Assembly (NCBI GenBank): GCA_009694295.1
Contig: SHVJ01000003.1
Coordinates: 1-54,674, forward strand
Length of the DNA stretch: 54,674 bases
Origin: Acidimicrobiia bacterium
GTDB lineage: Bacteria > Actinomycetota > Acidimicrobiia > IMCC26256 > PALSA-555
Reading direction: 5' to 3'
Shown in pieces: positions 41,433 to 50,336 of the stretch. Position 1 is the first letter of the stretch; each line of letters begins with the position of its first letter. Position numbers and translations under genes: made by a program. Under the pieces are notes generated by a model. That model was not told where the DNA came from. It worked only from the letters and a program-made list of their open reading frames with translations, and did not search any database.

Positions 41433-41870
41433 TTACCCCTGGGGGCGGGTCCAGTCGATAGCAATCGAGTTCGGGTCGGTTGGGTCGACCTTCACCCCGA
41501 CCTTGCAGCCGGGCTGCACCAACGGCGCCTGCATCGCCGGAACTCCCGCGGAGACCTTGGCGTCGTACGCGGGCTTGCCGGGAACCTCCACCGAGATGTC
41601 GAAGACGATCTGCGGGTTGAAGTTCACGATCACGCCGGTGTCGGTGAAGCTCTTGATGGTCGCGGTTCCGGCGGTGCCGGTGGTGAGCAGAGCCTGCTGC
41701 TTGGCCATGTCGGCCTGGAGCGCCATCGCGTCGTCGACGGCCTCGGTGGCCTGGTGCAGCGTGTCGGGAAGGTCTTGCAACATCCCGAGCATGCCGGTCT
41801 TCTTGCCTTGCGCCTTCTGGACTTCCTTGCCTTGGTCGGACAGCTTCTTGAGGTCCTTGAACATGCCCAT
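41433..41870 (-). CDS. Uncharacterised small protein with helical N-terminus and beta-rich C-terminus
   Basis: A 145-residue protein. Residues 1-65 are charged and helical (MGMFKDLKKLSDQGKEVQKA at the start); the rest looks beta-rich (GTAGTATIKSFTDTGVIVNF, then PLVQPGCKVGVKVDPTDPNS). No signal peptide or known motif. A GAGGAG site supports the ATG at 41870, and the 5' leader has a 7-bp hairpin at 41888-41904. It stands alone between the terminators and a pseudogene. I do not recognise its family. Confidence 0.6.
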   Translation of the reverse strand: MGMFKDLKKLSDQGKEVQKAQGKKTGMLGMLQDLPDTLHQATEAVDDAMALQADMAKQQALLTTGTAGTATIKSFTDTGVIVNFNPQIVFDISVEVPGKPAYDAKVSAGVPAMQAPLVQPGCKVGVKVDPTDPNSIAIDWTRPQG

Positions 41871-41946
41871 GCCGAGCTCCTCTCGTCGGGCGCAGGGTGC
41901 GCCCGTTGTGGTCAACCTGACGAGACCCCTTCGGTCGGTCCACCCG

Positions 41947-42024
41947 CTATGAGGTACGGGGTTGGTGTTGATCATGCCATCTCCGTGTGAATTCCGCGGG
42001 GGTGAGGTAGGCGAGTGATTGGTG
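41947..42024 (-). mobile_element. Remnant of an IS3/IS481-type transposase 3' end
   Basis: About 26 codons matching the PHQSLxYLTPAEF pattern of the DDE integrase C-terminus, through the stop codon at 41947. No upstream catalytic domain or clear terminal inverted repeat is present. Family placement rests on this short motif. Confidence 0.6.
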
Positions 42025-42210
42025 GGGGAGCAGACCCGAGACCGCCCGCAAGAGAGTGGTCTTCCCGGCACCGTTGGCTCCGAGAAGTGCGACGACTTTG
42101 CCTGCGGGCACGTCGAGGCTGACGCCGCGCAGCACCCGGATCGAGCTCCCGTACACCACCTCGAGGTTTCGCACCGCGAGCAGTGGCGTCCCCGCCAAAT
42201 CGGGCGTCAC
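41947..42210 (-). pseudogene. Truncated ABC transporter ATPase (LivF/LivG-like) fused to a transposase tail
   Basis: An 87-residue frame beginning at GTG 42210. The first 62 residues are a normal N-terminus of a branched-chain amino acid-type ABC ATPase, with [14 protein letters not shown] and Walker [19 protein letters not shown]. The sequence then switches to [20 protein letters not shown], which is typical of the C-terminal end of IS3/IS481-like integrases. The Q-loop, signature and Walker B are absent, so the product cannot be an active ATPase. It is a relic of an insertion and deletion event behind dapB. Confidence 0.75.
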
Positions 42211-42251
42211 GACGGGGCACCCTACTTCCCGCTCTTGGCCCTGCGGGCTAG

Positions 42252-42310
42252 CCCCTCGTTCTGGAGAGCGTGGTGGGCATCTCACGCCCACCAGGATCTC
42301 CAGAACGGGG
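42252..42310 (-). terminator. Large two-part hairpin after dapB
   Basis: Outer arms GTTCTGGAGA and TCTCCAGAAC with flanking CCCC/GGGG (one two-base bulge) and an inner stem TGGTGGGC/GCCCACCA. It is 13 bases beyond the dapB stop, between dapB and the ABC pseudogene. Confidence 0.75.
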
Positions 42311-42322
42311 TCTTGGTCTGGG

Positions 42323-43114
42323 TTAGAGGCCGAGGAGGGCGTCGAGGCCGACGGTGAGGCCGGGGCGCTCGCGGACGGCGCGAATGGCGAGGAGCACTCC
42401 CGGCATGAACGACGTGCGGTCGTACGAGTCGTGGCGGATCGTGAGTGACTGACCCGCGGTGCCGAGCACCACTTCTTGGTGTGCGACGAGCCCACGAAGC
42501 CGCACCGAGTGCACCCGGATGCCACCGGGGCCTTCCGCGCCGCGCGCGCCTTCGAGCACCATCTTCTGGGTGGGGTCCTTGCCCCAGTCACCCGACGCCT
42601 GCGCCATCCGCTGCGCGGTGAGCATCGCGGTGCCCGACGGCGCGTCCACCTTCTCGTCGTGGTGCAGTTCGATGACTTCGGCGGTCTCGAAGTAGGGCGC
42701 GGCGAGCTCGGCGAACCGCATCATCAGCACGGCGCCGATCGCGAAGTTCGGCACGATGACGGCGTTCGCTGCGCCCTCGAGGAGCCGCATGCGCAGCTCG
42801 TCGAGCTCCTGCTCACTGAAACCCGTGGTGCCGACCACTGCGTGCACGCCATGGTCCGCGCACCAGCCGAGGTTCTCGCGGGCGGCGTCGATGACCGTGA
42901 AGTCGACGGCGACGTCGGCACCATTCTCTGCAAGCGCGTCGGCCGTGCGCGCGACCTGCAGACCGGTGTCGGGCACACCGAGCTGATGCAGGTCGATGCC
43001 GGCGTGGTACGGATCGACCGCGGCAACCAACTCGAGCTCGGGATCGTTCGCAACCGCCGCGCAGACGGTGGAGCCCATGCGGCCCCCGGCACCAAAGACT
43101 CCAACTCGGATCAC
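42323..43114 (-). CDS. dapB: 4-hydroxy-tetrahydrodipicolinate reductase
   Basis: NAD(P)H-dependent reductase of the diaminopimelate pathway. The 263-residue protein has the nucleotide-binding motif [24 protein letters not shown] and [13 protein letters not shown] with the catalytic His and Lys. The start GTG 43114 gives the family N-terminus (VIRVGVFG); the upstream in-frame extension overlaps the M16 peptidase gene. The other dap genes of the window are in the miaB operon at 8.4-14.1 kb. Confidence 0.95.
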   Translation of the reverse strand: MIRVGVFGAGGRMGSTVCAAVANDPELELVAAVDPYHAGIDLHQLGVPDTGLQVARTADALAENGADVAVDFTVIDAARENLGWCADHGVHAVVGTTGFSEQELDELRMRLLEGAANAVIVPNFAIGAVLMMRFAELAAPYFETAEVIELHHDEKVDAPSGTAMLTAQRMAQASGDWGKDPTQKMVLEGARGAEGPGGIRVHSVRLRGLVAHQEVVLGTAGQSLTIRHDSYDRTSFMPGVLLAIRAVRERPGLTVGLDALLGL

Positions 43115-43139
43115 CCGACGAGGGTACTGGGCGATGCGT

Positions 43140-44417
43140 TCAGGTGCGCCCGGCAAATTGCGCTTCGTCGACCGGTCCCACCACGGCAAGCGTGCGCTCA
43201 TCGGTGGCAAGGACTCGCTCGACAACCCGGGCCACATCGTCGGAGCCCACCGCGTCGACCTCGGCCACGAGCTCGTCGAGTGACGGGATCTCGCCCATCG
43301 TCAGCTCGCTGCGGCCGAGTCGATGCATACGACTCGCCGAGCTCTCGAGCGAGAGGGCAAGCGAGCCACGCAGGTGACCCTTGGCCGCGTCGAGCTCGTG
43401 CTCGGTAATGCCGCCTTCGGCGACCACGCGAGCCAACTCGGCGTCGATCACGGTGAGCAGCTCTGGCAGCCGGTCGGGGCCGGTACCAGCCGACACTGCG
43501 AACGCACCGGTCTCTTCGAACGCGGCGCGGAACGAGTACACGGAGTAGGCCAGTCCTCGGCGCTCGCGCACCTCTTGAAACAAGCGAGATGACATGCCGC
43601 CACCGAGCGTCTGGTTCAACACCGTCATCGCGTAGCGATCGGGATCGTCGCGGGACAGCGAGCGCATGCCGAGCACAACGTGGGCTTGCTCGGTCGGGCG
43701 TTCGAGCACTGCAAGAGGACGGGGCGCGTCGTCACCGGCATACCGATCGCGCGCGGGCCGGTCGCCGGACGTGCCATCGAAACCCTTCTCGACGAGCGCG
43801 ACTACATCGTCGTGGTCGAGGTTGCCGGCCACCGCGACCACCACGTTGCTCGGGTGGTAGTGCCGCTGGTGAAACGCGCTGATATCGACCGACTGCATCG
43901 CGTTGATCGTGGCGGGCGCGCCAATCACCTCACGCCCGATCGGATGACCTGGGAAGATCGCACCGGCGAACACATCGTGGACGAGATCCTCGGGTGCGTC
44001 GTCGCGCATGCGGATCTCTTCGAGGATCACCTGGCGCTCGGCGTCGACGTCGCTCTGGCGCAGGGCTGGTCGCCACACGATGTCGGAGAGGATCTCGATC
44101 GCGAGGGGGAGGCATTCGTCGGGCACGCGCACGTAGAACGCAGTCAGCTCTTGGGTGGTGAACGCGTTCATGTCGCCACCCACCGACTCAACCGCCTCAG
44201 CGATCTGCACCGCACTGCGCGCCTCGGTGCCCTTGAAGAGCAGGTGCTCGAGGAAGTGGCTCGCGCCCGCGAGCTCGTCGGGCTCGTCGCGCGAGCCCGT
44301 GCCAACCCAGAAGCCAACCGCCACCGACCGCAAGCTGGGCATGGCCTCAGTGACCACCCGCGCACCGCTGTCGAGGCGCGTCCGACGAATCGCCGCCGGT
44401 GCGGCAGTCCCAGCCAT
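43140..44417 (-). CDS. M16-family zinc metallopeptidase (PepR-like)
   Basis: A 425-residue processing-peptidase-like protein with the inverted zinc motif HFLEH (His54, Glu57, His58) in GASHFLEHLLFKGTEARS, a downstream Glu in the EEIRMRDDAPEDLVHD region, and the C-terminal RLFQEVRERRGLAYSV substrate-binding motif. It lies directly after pnp and before dapB, the order of mycobacterial gpsI-pepR. The target in actinobacteria is not established. Confidence 0.92.
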   Translation of the reverse strand: MAGTAAPAAIRRTRLDSGARVVTEAMPSLRSVAVGFWVGTGSRDEPDELAGASHFLEHLLFKGTEARSAVQIAEAVESVGGDMNAFTTQELTAFYVRVPDECLPLAIEILSDIVWRPALRQSDVDAERQVILEEIRMRDDAPEDLVHDVFAGAIFPGHPIGREVIGAPATINAMQSVDISAFHQRHYHPSNVVVAVAGNLDHDDVVALVEKGFDGTSGDRPARDRYAGDDAPRPLAVLERPTEQAHVVLGMRSLSRDDPDRYAMTVLNQTLGGGMSSRLFQEVRERRGLAYSVYSFRAAFEETGAFAVSAGTGPDRLPELLTVIDAELARVVAEGGITEHELDAAKGHLRGSLALSLESSASRMHRLGRSELTMGEIPSLDELVAEVDAVGSDDVARVVERVLATDERTLAVVGPVDEAQFAGRT

Positions 44418-44491
44418 CACGAGATCATCGGCGTGGATTCGGGACCCTGTAGGGGTGGTTGGCTCTGGATGCCCAGCAGAGGTGGTGTCGG

Positions 44492-47044
44492 CTAACGCCG
44501 ACCGCCACCGCGGCCGCCTCGACCGCCACGCCCGCCGCCGCCACCGCCGCCGCCGCGGCGAGGAGCTCCCCCGCCACCGCCGGTGCGAGCGGCTTCGGCC
44601 GGACCGAGGTCGCCGAACTCTTCCTTGGCCTGCGCTTCCCACTGGTCCTCGAACGACGCGACCGGAGCCGCCGAGCTCGAGCGCTCGGCGCGGTCGCCGT
44701 TTCCGGCTGGGGCGTCGCCATCGTCACCATCGGCGGTGGACTCGCGGGGTGCACGCTCGCTGCGCTCCCGGCGAGGCGGACGGTCGTCGCGGTCGCTGCC
44801 GCCACCGCCACCGCCACCACTGCCACCGCCGTCGCCATCCTCGCCCTCGGCACCGACGAGGCTCAACGAGAGCTTGCCGCCGTTGTCGATGTCGTCGACA
44901 CGAACCTCGACCTCGTCGCCGAGGTTGAGCACGTCTTCGACGCGGTCGATGCGCTTGCCACCGCCGAGCTTGGAGATGTGCAGGAGCCCATCACGCCCGG
45001 GAAGGATGTTCACGAACGCACCGAACTTCGTGATGTTCACAACGCGGCCCGTGTAGTTGGCGCCGAGCTCGGCGGTCGGCGGGTCGAGGATGAGCTCGAT
45101 GCGCCGCTTCGCCTCCTCGACGGCCAGGCCGTCGCGGGAACCGATCGACACGCGGCCGGCGACACCATCGTCGCTGACCGACACGTCGGCACCGGTCTCC
45201 TGAGTGATCGTGTTGATGACCTTCCCCTTGGGGCCGATCACCTCGCCGATCTTGTCCATCGGGATCTCGAAGCTGATGATCTTCGGTGCTGCCGGACGCA
45301 CGTCGGAGCGGGGCTCCGAGATCGCTGCGTTCATCACCTCGAGGATCTTCAGCCGTGCGTCCTTGGCCTGCAGAAGCGCCTTGGAGAGCACGTCGGCCGG
45401 GATGCCATCGATCTTCGTGTCGAGCTGGAGCGCGGTCACGAAGTCGCTGGTGCCGGCAACCTTGAAGTCCATGTCGCCGAACGCGTCCTCGGTGCCGAGG
45501 ATGTCGGTGAGCGTGACGTACTTGCCGTCCTGGAGCACCAGACCCATCGCGATGCCAGCGACCGGTGCCTTGATCGGCACACCACCGTCCATCAACGAGA
45601 GCGAGGAGCCACAGACCGACGCCATCGACGTCGAGCCGTTCGATGCGAGCACGTCGGAGACGACGCGCATCGTGTAGGCCCACTCTTCGGCGCTCGGGAG
45701 CACCGGCACGATCGCCCGTTCCGCGAGTGCACCGTGACCGATCTCGCGGCGCTTCGGTGAACCGACCCGGCCCGTCTCGCCAGTGGAGAACGGCGGGAAG
45801 TTGTAGTGGTGCATGTAGCGCTTGCGGTCGTCGACGCCGATCGTGTCGAGCATCTGCTCCATGCGAGGCATGCCGAGCGTCGCGACGCTGAGCACTTGGG
45901 TCTCGCCCCGCTGGAAGAGGCCGTCACCGTGCGACGTCGGGATGATCCCGACCTCGGACGAGATCGGCCGCAGGTCGGCGATGCCGCGCCCGTCGATGCG
46001 GACGCCTTCGTCGACGATGCGCGTGCGCACGATCTGCTTCTGCAGCGACCGGAACGCCTTCTTGAGCTCGCCACCGCGGCCGGCGAACGCACCCGGTGCA
46101 TCGGAGGTGCCCACGAGCTCACCGAGGAACGAGTCCTGGAGCTTGTCGAGCGCCTCGTTGCGGTCGTGCTTGTCGGCAACCTTCATGGCGTCGGACGTGC
46201 CGGCCTTTGCAGCCGCTTCGACCGCGGCGTACGCGTCGGGCTGGTAGTCGACGCTCGGCTCGTACGCCACCGCCGTGATCGGGCCACGAGCCGCGACGTA
46301 GTCCTTCACGAGCTGGTTCTGGAGACCGATCGAAGCCTTGATCCACTGCTTGGAGGCTTCGAGGCCTTCGGTGATCACCTCTTCGGTGACCTTCGGCGCG
46401 CCGCCCTCGTAGAGCTTCCACGTGGCGTCGGTGCCGCCGGCTTCCACCATCATGATGGCGACGTCGCCATCGGGCAGCTCGCGGCCGGCAACCACCATCT
46501 CGAAGGTCGACTCATCGCCCTCTTGATAGGTGGGATGCGCGATCCACTCGCCGTTGACCTGCGCGACGCGCACTGCGCCGATCGGGCCGTTGAACGGGAT
46601 GCCCGACACCATGAGCGCGGCCGACGCGCCGTTGATCGACGCGATGTCGTGCGGGTTCTCGAGGTCGGCGCCGAAGATCGTGGAGATCACCTGCACCTCG
46701 TTGCGGAACCCGTCGGGGAACGACGGGCGCAGCGGCCGGTCGGTGAGCCGACAGGTGAGGATCGCCTGCTCGCCCGGACGGCCCTCACGGCGGAAGAACG
46801 AGCCGGGGATCTTGCCCGCGGCGTACATGCGCTCTTCGACGTCGACCGTCAGGGGGAAGAAGTCGATGCCCTCTCGGGGCTTGGACGTGACGACCGTGGT
46901 GAGCAGGGTGGTCTCACCGAGCTGCACGACGACGGCGCCGTCGGCCAGCTGGGCGAGCTTGCCCGTCTCGAATGACATGGTCTTGCCGGCCGCATTGACT
47001 GGGCCGGAAACTCGGATGGCGCCAGACCCGTTGGAATTGGGCAT
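44492..47044 (-). CDS. pnp: Polyribonucleotide nucleotidyltransferase (PNPase)
   Basis: An 850-residue phosphorolytic 3'-5' exoribonuclease. Two RNase PH domains with a helical linker, a KH domain (IGEVIGPKGKVINTI) and an S1 domain (GRVVNITKFGAFVNILPG) are followed by a long Gly/Arg/Asp-rich tail of about 120 residues (GGGG-RGG runs), probably an extra RNA-binding extension. The ATG at 47044 follows GAGGAG. It lies behind rpsO, as in most bacteria, with a hairpin between them. Confidence 0.96.
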   Translation of the reverse strand: MPNSNGSGAIRVSGPVNAAGKTMSFETGKLAQLADGAVVVQLGETTLLTTVVTSKPREGIDFFPLTVDVEERMYAAGKIPGSFFRREGRPGEQAILTCRLTDRPLRPSFPDGFRNEVQVISTIFGADLENPHDIASINGASAALMVSGIPFNGPIGAVRVAQVNGEWIAHPTYQEGDESTFEMVVAGRELPDGDVAIMMVEAGGTDATWKLYEGGAPKVTEEVITEGLEASKQWIKASIGLQNQLVKDYVAARGPITAVAYEPSVDYQPDAYAAVEAAAKAGTSDAMKVADKHDRNEALDKLQDSFLGELVGTSDAPGAFAGRGGELKKAFRSLQKQIVRTRIVDEGVRIDGRGIADLRPISSEVGIIPTSHGDGLFQRGETQVLSVATLGMPRMEQMLDTIGVDDRKRYMHHYNFPPFSTGETGRVGSPKRREIGHGALAERAIVPVLPSAEEWAYTMRVVSDVLASNGSTSMASVCGSSLSLMDGGVPIKAPVAGIAMGLVLQDGKYVTLTDILGTEDAFGDMDFKVAGTSDFVTALQLDTKIDGIPADVLSKALLQAKDARLKILEVMNAAISEPRSDVRPAAPKIISFEIPMDKIGEVIGPKGKVINTITQETGADVSVSDDGVAGRVSIGSRDGLAVEEAKRRIELILDPPTAELGANYTGRVVNITKFGAFVNILPGRDGLLHISKLGGGKRIDRVEDVLNLGDEVEVRVDDIDNGGKLSLSLVGAEGEDGDGGGSGGGGGGGSDRDDRPPRRERSERAPRESTADGDDGDAPAGNGDRAERSSSAAPVASFEDQWEAQAKEEFGDLGPAEAARTGGGGGAPRRGGGGGGGGRGGRGGRGGGRR

Positions 47045-47178
47045 GGAATGCCGCTCCTCTCATTTGTGGCGAGAGCGGCGGTTCCCAGTTGGCAGGGTCC
47101 GAGCTCGACACTTGGGGTCGAACTCGGGCACTGGCGACTGAGCACCGGCGCCGCTCGCGTGCTCTCGTCTACGCGAGA

Positions 47179-47203
47179 CGGGGAGCGGGCGTTCCGCTCC
47201 CCG
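47179..47203 (-). terminator. Hairpin between rpsO and pnp
   Basis: 10-bp perfect stem (CGGGGAGCGG) with loop GCGTT, 19 bases beyond the rpsO stop. It may be a partial terminator or an RNA-processing site, as known for rpsO-pnp in other bacteria. Confidence 0.65.
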
Positions 47204-47221
47204 AGGTATTGCGGTTGGTCC

Positions 47222-47479
47222 TTACCGGCGAAGACCCAGCTTGGCGATCAAGGCTCGATACCGCTCGACATCGTTGTGCCGGAGGTAGTCGAGCAGCCGA
47301 CGACGTTGCCCCACCAACATGAGCAACCCACGGCGCGAGTGATGGTCCTTACCGTGGACCTTCAAGTGCTCCGTGAGGTGGTTGACCCGCTCCGTAAGGA
47401 GCGCAACCTGGACCTCCGCCGAGCCGGTATCGGTCTCGTGGCGGCGGTGCTCGGTGATCGTGGCAGCTTTGTCGGGCAT
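47222..47479 (-). CDS. rpsO: 30S ribosomal protein S15
   Basis: An 85-residue protein matching S15 end to end: [40 protein letters not shown] and [12 protein letters not shown]. The ATG at 47479 gives a short N-terminus ([11 protein letters not shown]); the long in-frame extension upstream is antisense to the secreted protein gene and rejected. Confidence 0.97.
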   Translation of the reverse strand: MPDKAATITEHRRHETDTGSAEVQVALLTERVNHLTEHLKVHGKDHHSRRGLLMLVGQRRRLLDYLRHNDVERYRALIAKLGLRR

Positions 47480-47621
47480 GCGTTGCTGAAGTCTCTTTGC
47501 GGTGGAAGGTGTCCTGCCGGACGGCCGGAACCCATGCAGGGTACCAGGGACGGTGCCCATTGGACACATGGAGCCTCGTGAAGGCTGGAACCAGGGCAAT
47601 CGTGGCAACGTCAGAGGGATC

Positions 47622-48419
47622 ATGAGACTCCGAATCGCGCTCCCCATCCTCCTCCTTTCTCTCTCCCTCCTCGGCACCGGCTCGGCTGGTGCCGCGTCGC
47701 CATCTGGCGGGGCCCAGCCGGTCATCCAAGTGGACACGAATGGAGGGTTCGTGCCCTTCGAGGTCATGCAGGGCAACGTGCCCGAGGTGACCGTGACTGC
47801 CGACGGGCGTGTCATCACCGAGGGGCCACGGAAAAGCTACGACCGGATGGCCCGATTTCGGGTGGCGCGCATCGACGACGCACGCATCCAGGAGCTGATC
47901 GATCGAGCTCGAGAGATCGGCCTGCTCACCAAGGACGAGGCGCTCGACTACGGACAACCGGGCGTCACCGACATGCCCGACACCACCGTGACGATCACCG
48001 TCGACGGCGACACGTTCTCCACTTCGGTGTACGCGCTCAGCTTCGACTCCAACGACCTCACACCCGAGCAGCAGGGCAACCGAGACGCGCTCCAAGCGTT
48101 CATCGCTGAGGTTGCCGACGCGAGCCCACGTCGGCCCTACGAGGTGAAACGACTTGCAGTGCTCGCGACTCGTGCGGAAGACGGCGCAACCGGAAATGCC
48201 GTGGAGTGGCCGTTGGACGACCTCGCAACAACGGGCGAGCCGGCGCAACTCGGCGAGCGGTGCCTCATCGTGAGCGGCGACGACCTCGACGCAGTGCTCC
48301 CGCTCGCGAAGAGTGCTCACTTCGGCACGCTGTGGCAGTCGGCCGACAAGAACTGGCGTCTCGTCTTCCGCCCGCTCCTCTCCCAGGAGCGCACCTGCAA
48401 GGACATCAACGCCGTCTGA
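47622..48419 (+). CDS. Secreted protein of unknown function
   Basis: A 265-residue protein with a signal peptide ([20 protein letters not shown] then SAGAAS) and a mature part of mixed beta structure ([38 protein letters not shown]) and a C-terminal segment with two Cys (GERCLIV and [10 protein letters not shown]), which could form a disulfide. AGAGGGA supports the ATG. It is the only plus-strand gene inside the pnp-rbfA minus block, starting divergently from rpsO. I do not recognise a named family. Confidence 0.7.
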   Translation: MRLRIALPILLLSLSLLGTGSAGAASPSGGAQPVIQVDTNGGFVPFEVMQGNVPEVTVTADGRVITEGPRKSYDRMARFRVARIDDARIQELIDRAREIGLLTKDEALDYGQPGVTDMPDTTVTITVDGDTFSTSVYALSFDSNDLTPEQQGNRDALQAFIAEVADASPRRPYEVKRLAVLATRAEDGATGNAVEWPLDDLATTGEPAQLGERCLIVSGDDLDAVLPLAKSAHFGTLWQSADKNWRLVFRPLLSQERTCKDINAV

Positions 48420-48433
48420 CCCCGTGCCCGTTT

Positions 48434-49402
48434 CTAGGGAGTGAGCATGCGGCGGGCGACTTCTATGTCGCGTTGCATCTGGGCGACGAGCGCGTCGACG
48501 GAGTCGAACTGCTCTTCGCCGCGGATGCGGTCGACGAAACGCACCTCGACCTGCTGGTCGTAGAGGTCGCCGTCGAAGTCGAGGACGAACGCCTCGAGCA
48601 GCGACTTCTTGGCGTCCACATAGAACGTCGGACGGCGGCCGAGCGAGAGTGCGGCGTTGCGCTCGACGCCGTCCTCGGCCACGAACGTTCCCGCGTAGAT
48701 ACCGTCGGCGGGGAGGCACACCCGTTCCGGCACCGCGACGTTGGCCGTCGGGAAGCCGAGCTCACGGCCACGCGCGTCGCCATGCTCGACGGAGCCGCGC
48801 ACCGAATGCGGACGCGGCGGTCGCCCCTGCATCTGGGCCGCCTTGGCCACGTCGCCCGCGGCGAGCAGCTCCCGGATCCGCGTCGACGAATACGGCAGCC
48901 CCGACGAGTCGCGCTCGGCGGTGACCAACCCGAGCCCGACCACCTCGAACCCGAGCTCGGCACCTATCTGCTCGAGCAGTCGGACCGTGCCGTGGCGCTT
49001 GTGCCCGAAGTGGAAGTCGGCGCCGACCACCACGAGTCGCGCACCGAGGCCCTCGACGAGCACGTCGCGCACGAACTCCTCTGCTGGCTCCTTGCTGCGC
49101 GCTTCGTCGAACGTGAGCACGCAGATCGTGTCGAGGAATCCCGTGGCTTCGAGCAGCTCGAGCTTGTGGTCGAGCGGGGTGAGCACCTTGGGCGCCGACT
49201 CCGGCCGCACGACCTCGGCAGGATGGCGATCGAACGTCAGGCACACGGCCTCAAGATCTCGCGCCGTCGCGAGCTCGCGCACCAGCCGCAGCACCGCTTG
49301 GTGACCGAGATGCACGCCGTCGTACGCGCCGATCGTCACCACCGCGCCGCGCGCCGACGGCTCGTACCCAACGAGGTCCTGCACGACCCGGATCTCGCTC
49401 AT
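48434..49402 (-). CDS. ribF: Bifunctional riboflavin kinase/FAD synthetase
   Basis: A 322-residue enzyme making FMN and FAD. The N-terminal adenylyltransferase domain has GAYDGVHLGHQ and the C-terminal kinase domain GRELGFPTANV and an NxG-type metal site. ATG 49402 is part of a TGATG overlap with the truB stop; a GTG directly before it is an alternative start. Confidence 0.95.
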   Translation of the reverse strand: MSEIRVVQDLVGYEPSARGAVVTIGAYDGVHLGHQAVLRLVRELATARDLEAVCLTFDRHPAEVVRPESAPKVLTPLDHKLELLEATGFLDTICVLTFDEARSKEPAEEFVRDVLVEGLGARLVVVGADFHFGHKRHGTVRLLEQIGAELGFEVVGLGLVTAERDSSGLPYSSTRIRELLAAGDVAKAAQMQGRPPRPHSVRGSVEHGDARGRELGFPTANVAVPERVCLPADGIYAGTFVAEDGVERNAALSLGRRPTFYVDAKKSLLEAFVLDFDGDLYDQQVEVRFVDRIRGEEQFDSVDALVAQMQRDIEVARRMLTP

Positions 49403-50280
49403 CACTCACCTGCCACGACCACGGCGGGCTTCATGCCGGCACCGTGGCGCTCGTAGACCGCGAGCAGGTCGCCGTCGGGATCGATCACCGCGAACGGTCC
49501 GTCACCCGACTCTCCAAGTGCGCTGGCCGCGAACGTCATGCCGTGGCGGATGCCACGCGCCGCCTCGGCGTCGACCTTGAGCATCTCGAGGTCACGCATC
49601 GCCTCGCGCGGCGACACCATCGCCGCGCCGGGATCGGCTTCGATCGCCTCGATCGTGTGCGCCTCGCCCAATCCAAACGACCCGACGCGAAGACGGCGCA
49701 ACGTCTCGACGTGTGCGCACCCACCGAGTGCGGCGCCGAGGTCGGCGGCCAGCGTACGGATGTAGGTGCCCGAGCCGCACTCGACCCGGATCGTCGCCAT
49801 CGGGAACGGTCCCGGCTCGACGGCCTCCACATCGATCTGGTCGATGTGGACCGGACGGGGCGCGCGCTCGATCTCCTCACCTCGACGGGCCAGGTCGTGG
49901 AGTCGGCGTCCGCCCACCTTGATCGCCGAGACCATCGGCGGCACCTGCTCGATGTCACCGATGAATCGTTCGGCGGCGCGCTCGACCTGCTCGCGCGAGA
50001 TCTCCATCTCCTGGCGATCGAGCACGTCACCCGCGGCGTCGAGTGTGCTCGTGGCCACGCCGAAGCGAACGTCGGCGCGGTACTCCTTCGTGGTCTCCTG
50101 CAGGAAGCGCATGAGACGGGTCACGCGCCCGAGGCCGACGAGCAACACACCCGTGGCGTCGGGGTCGAGCGTCCCCGCGTGGCCCACGCGCTTCTGGCCG
50201 TAGGCCTTGCGCATCTTCGCCACGATGTCATGCGAGGTGAAGCCGGCCGGCTTGTCGACGACGACCAGCCCGCTCAGCAC
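49402..50280 (-). CDS. truB: tRNA pseudouridine(55) synthase
   Basis: Makes pseudouridine 55 in the T-loop of tRNAs. The 292-residue protein has the catalytic Asp39 in GHAGTLDPDATGVL, and SYxxG-like KEYRADVRFG plus SGTYIRTLAADLG motifs. The GTG at 50280 (VLSGLVVVDKPAGFTS) is chosen by family alignment. It lies in the conserved rbfA-truB-ribF run. Confidence 0.95.
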   Translation of the reverse strand: MLSGLVVVDKPAGFTSHDIVAKMRKAYGQKRVGHAGTLDPDATGVLLVGLGRVTRLMRFLQETTKEYRADVRFGVATSTLDAAGDVLDRQEMEISREQVERAAERFIGDIEQVPPMVSAIKVGGRRLHDLARRGEEIERAPRPVHIDQIDVEAVEPGPFPMATIRVECGSGTYIRTLAADLGAALGGCAHVETLRRLRVGSFGLGEAHTIEAIEADPGAAMVSPREAMRDLEMLKVDAEAARGIRHGMTFAASALGESGDGPFAVIDPDGDLLAVYERHGAGMKPAVVVAGE

Positions 50281-50336
50281 CGTGGCTCGCTCTCTATGGT
50301 GCAGGAATCCGGCACCACGGTCGTTCGTTCGCGCAC

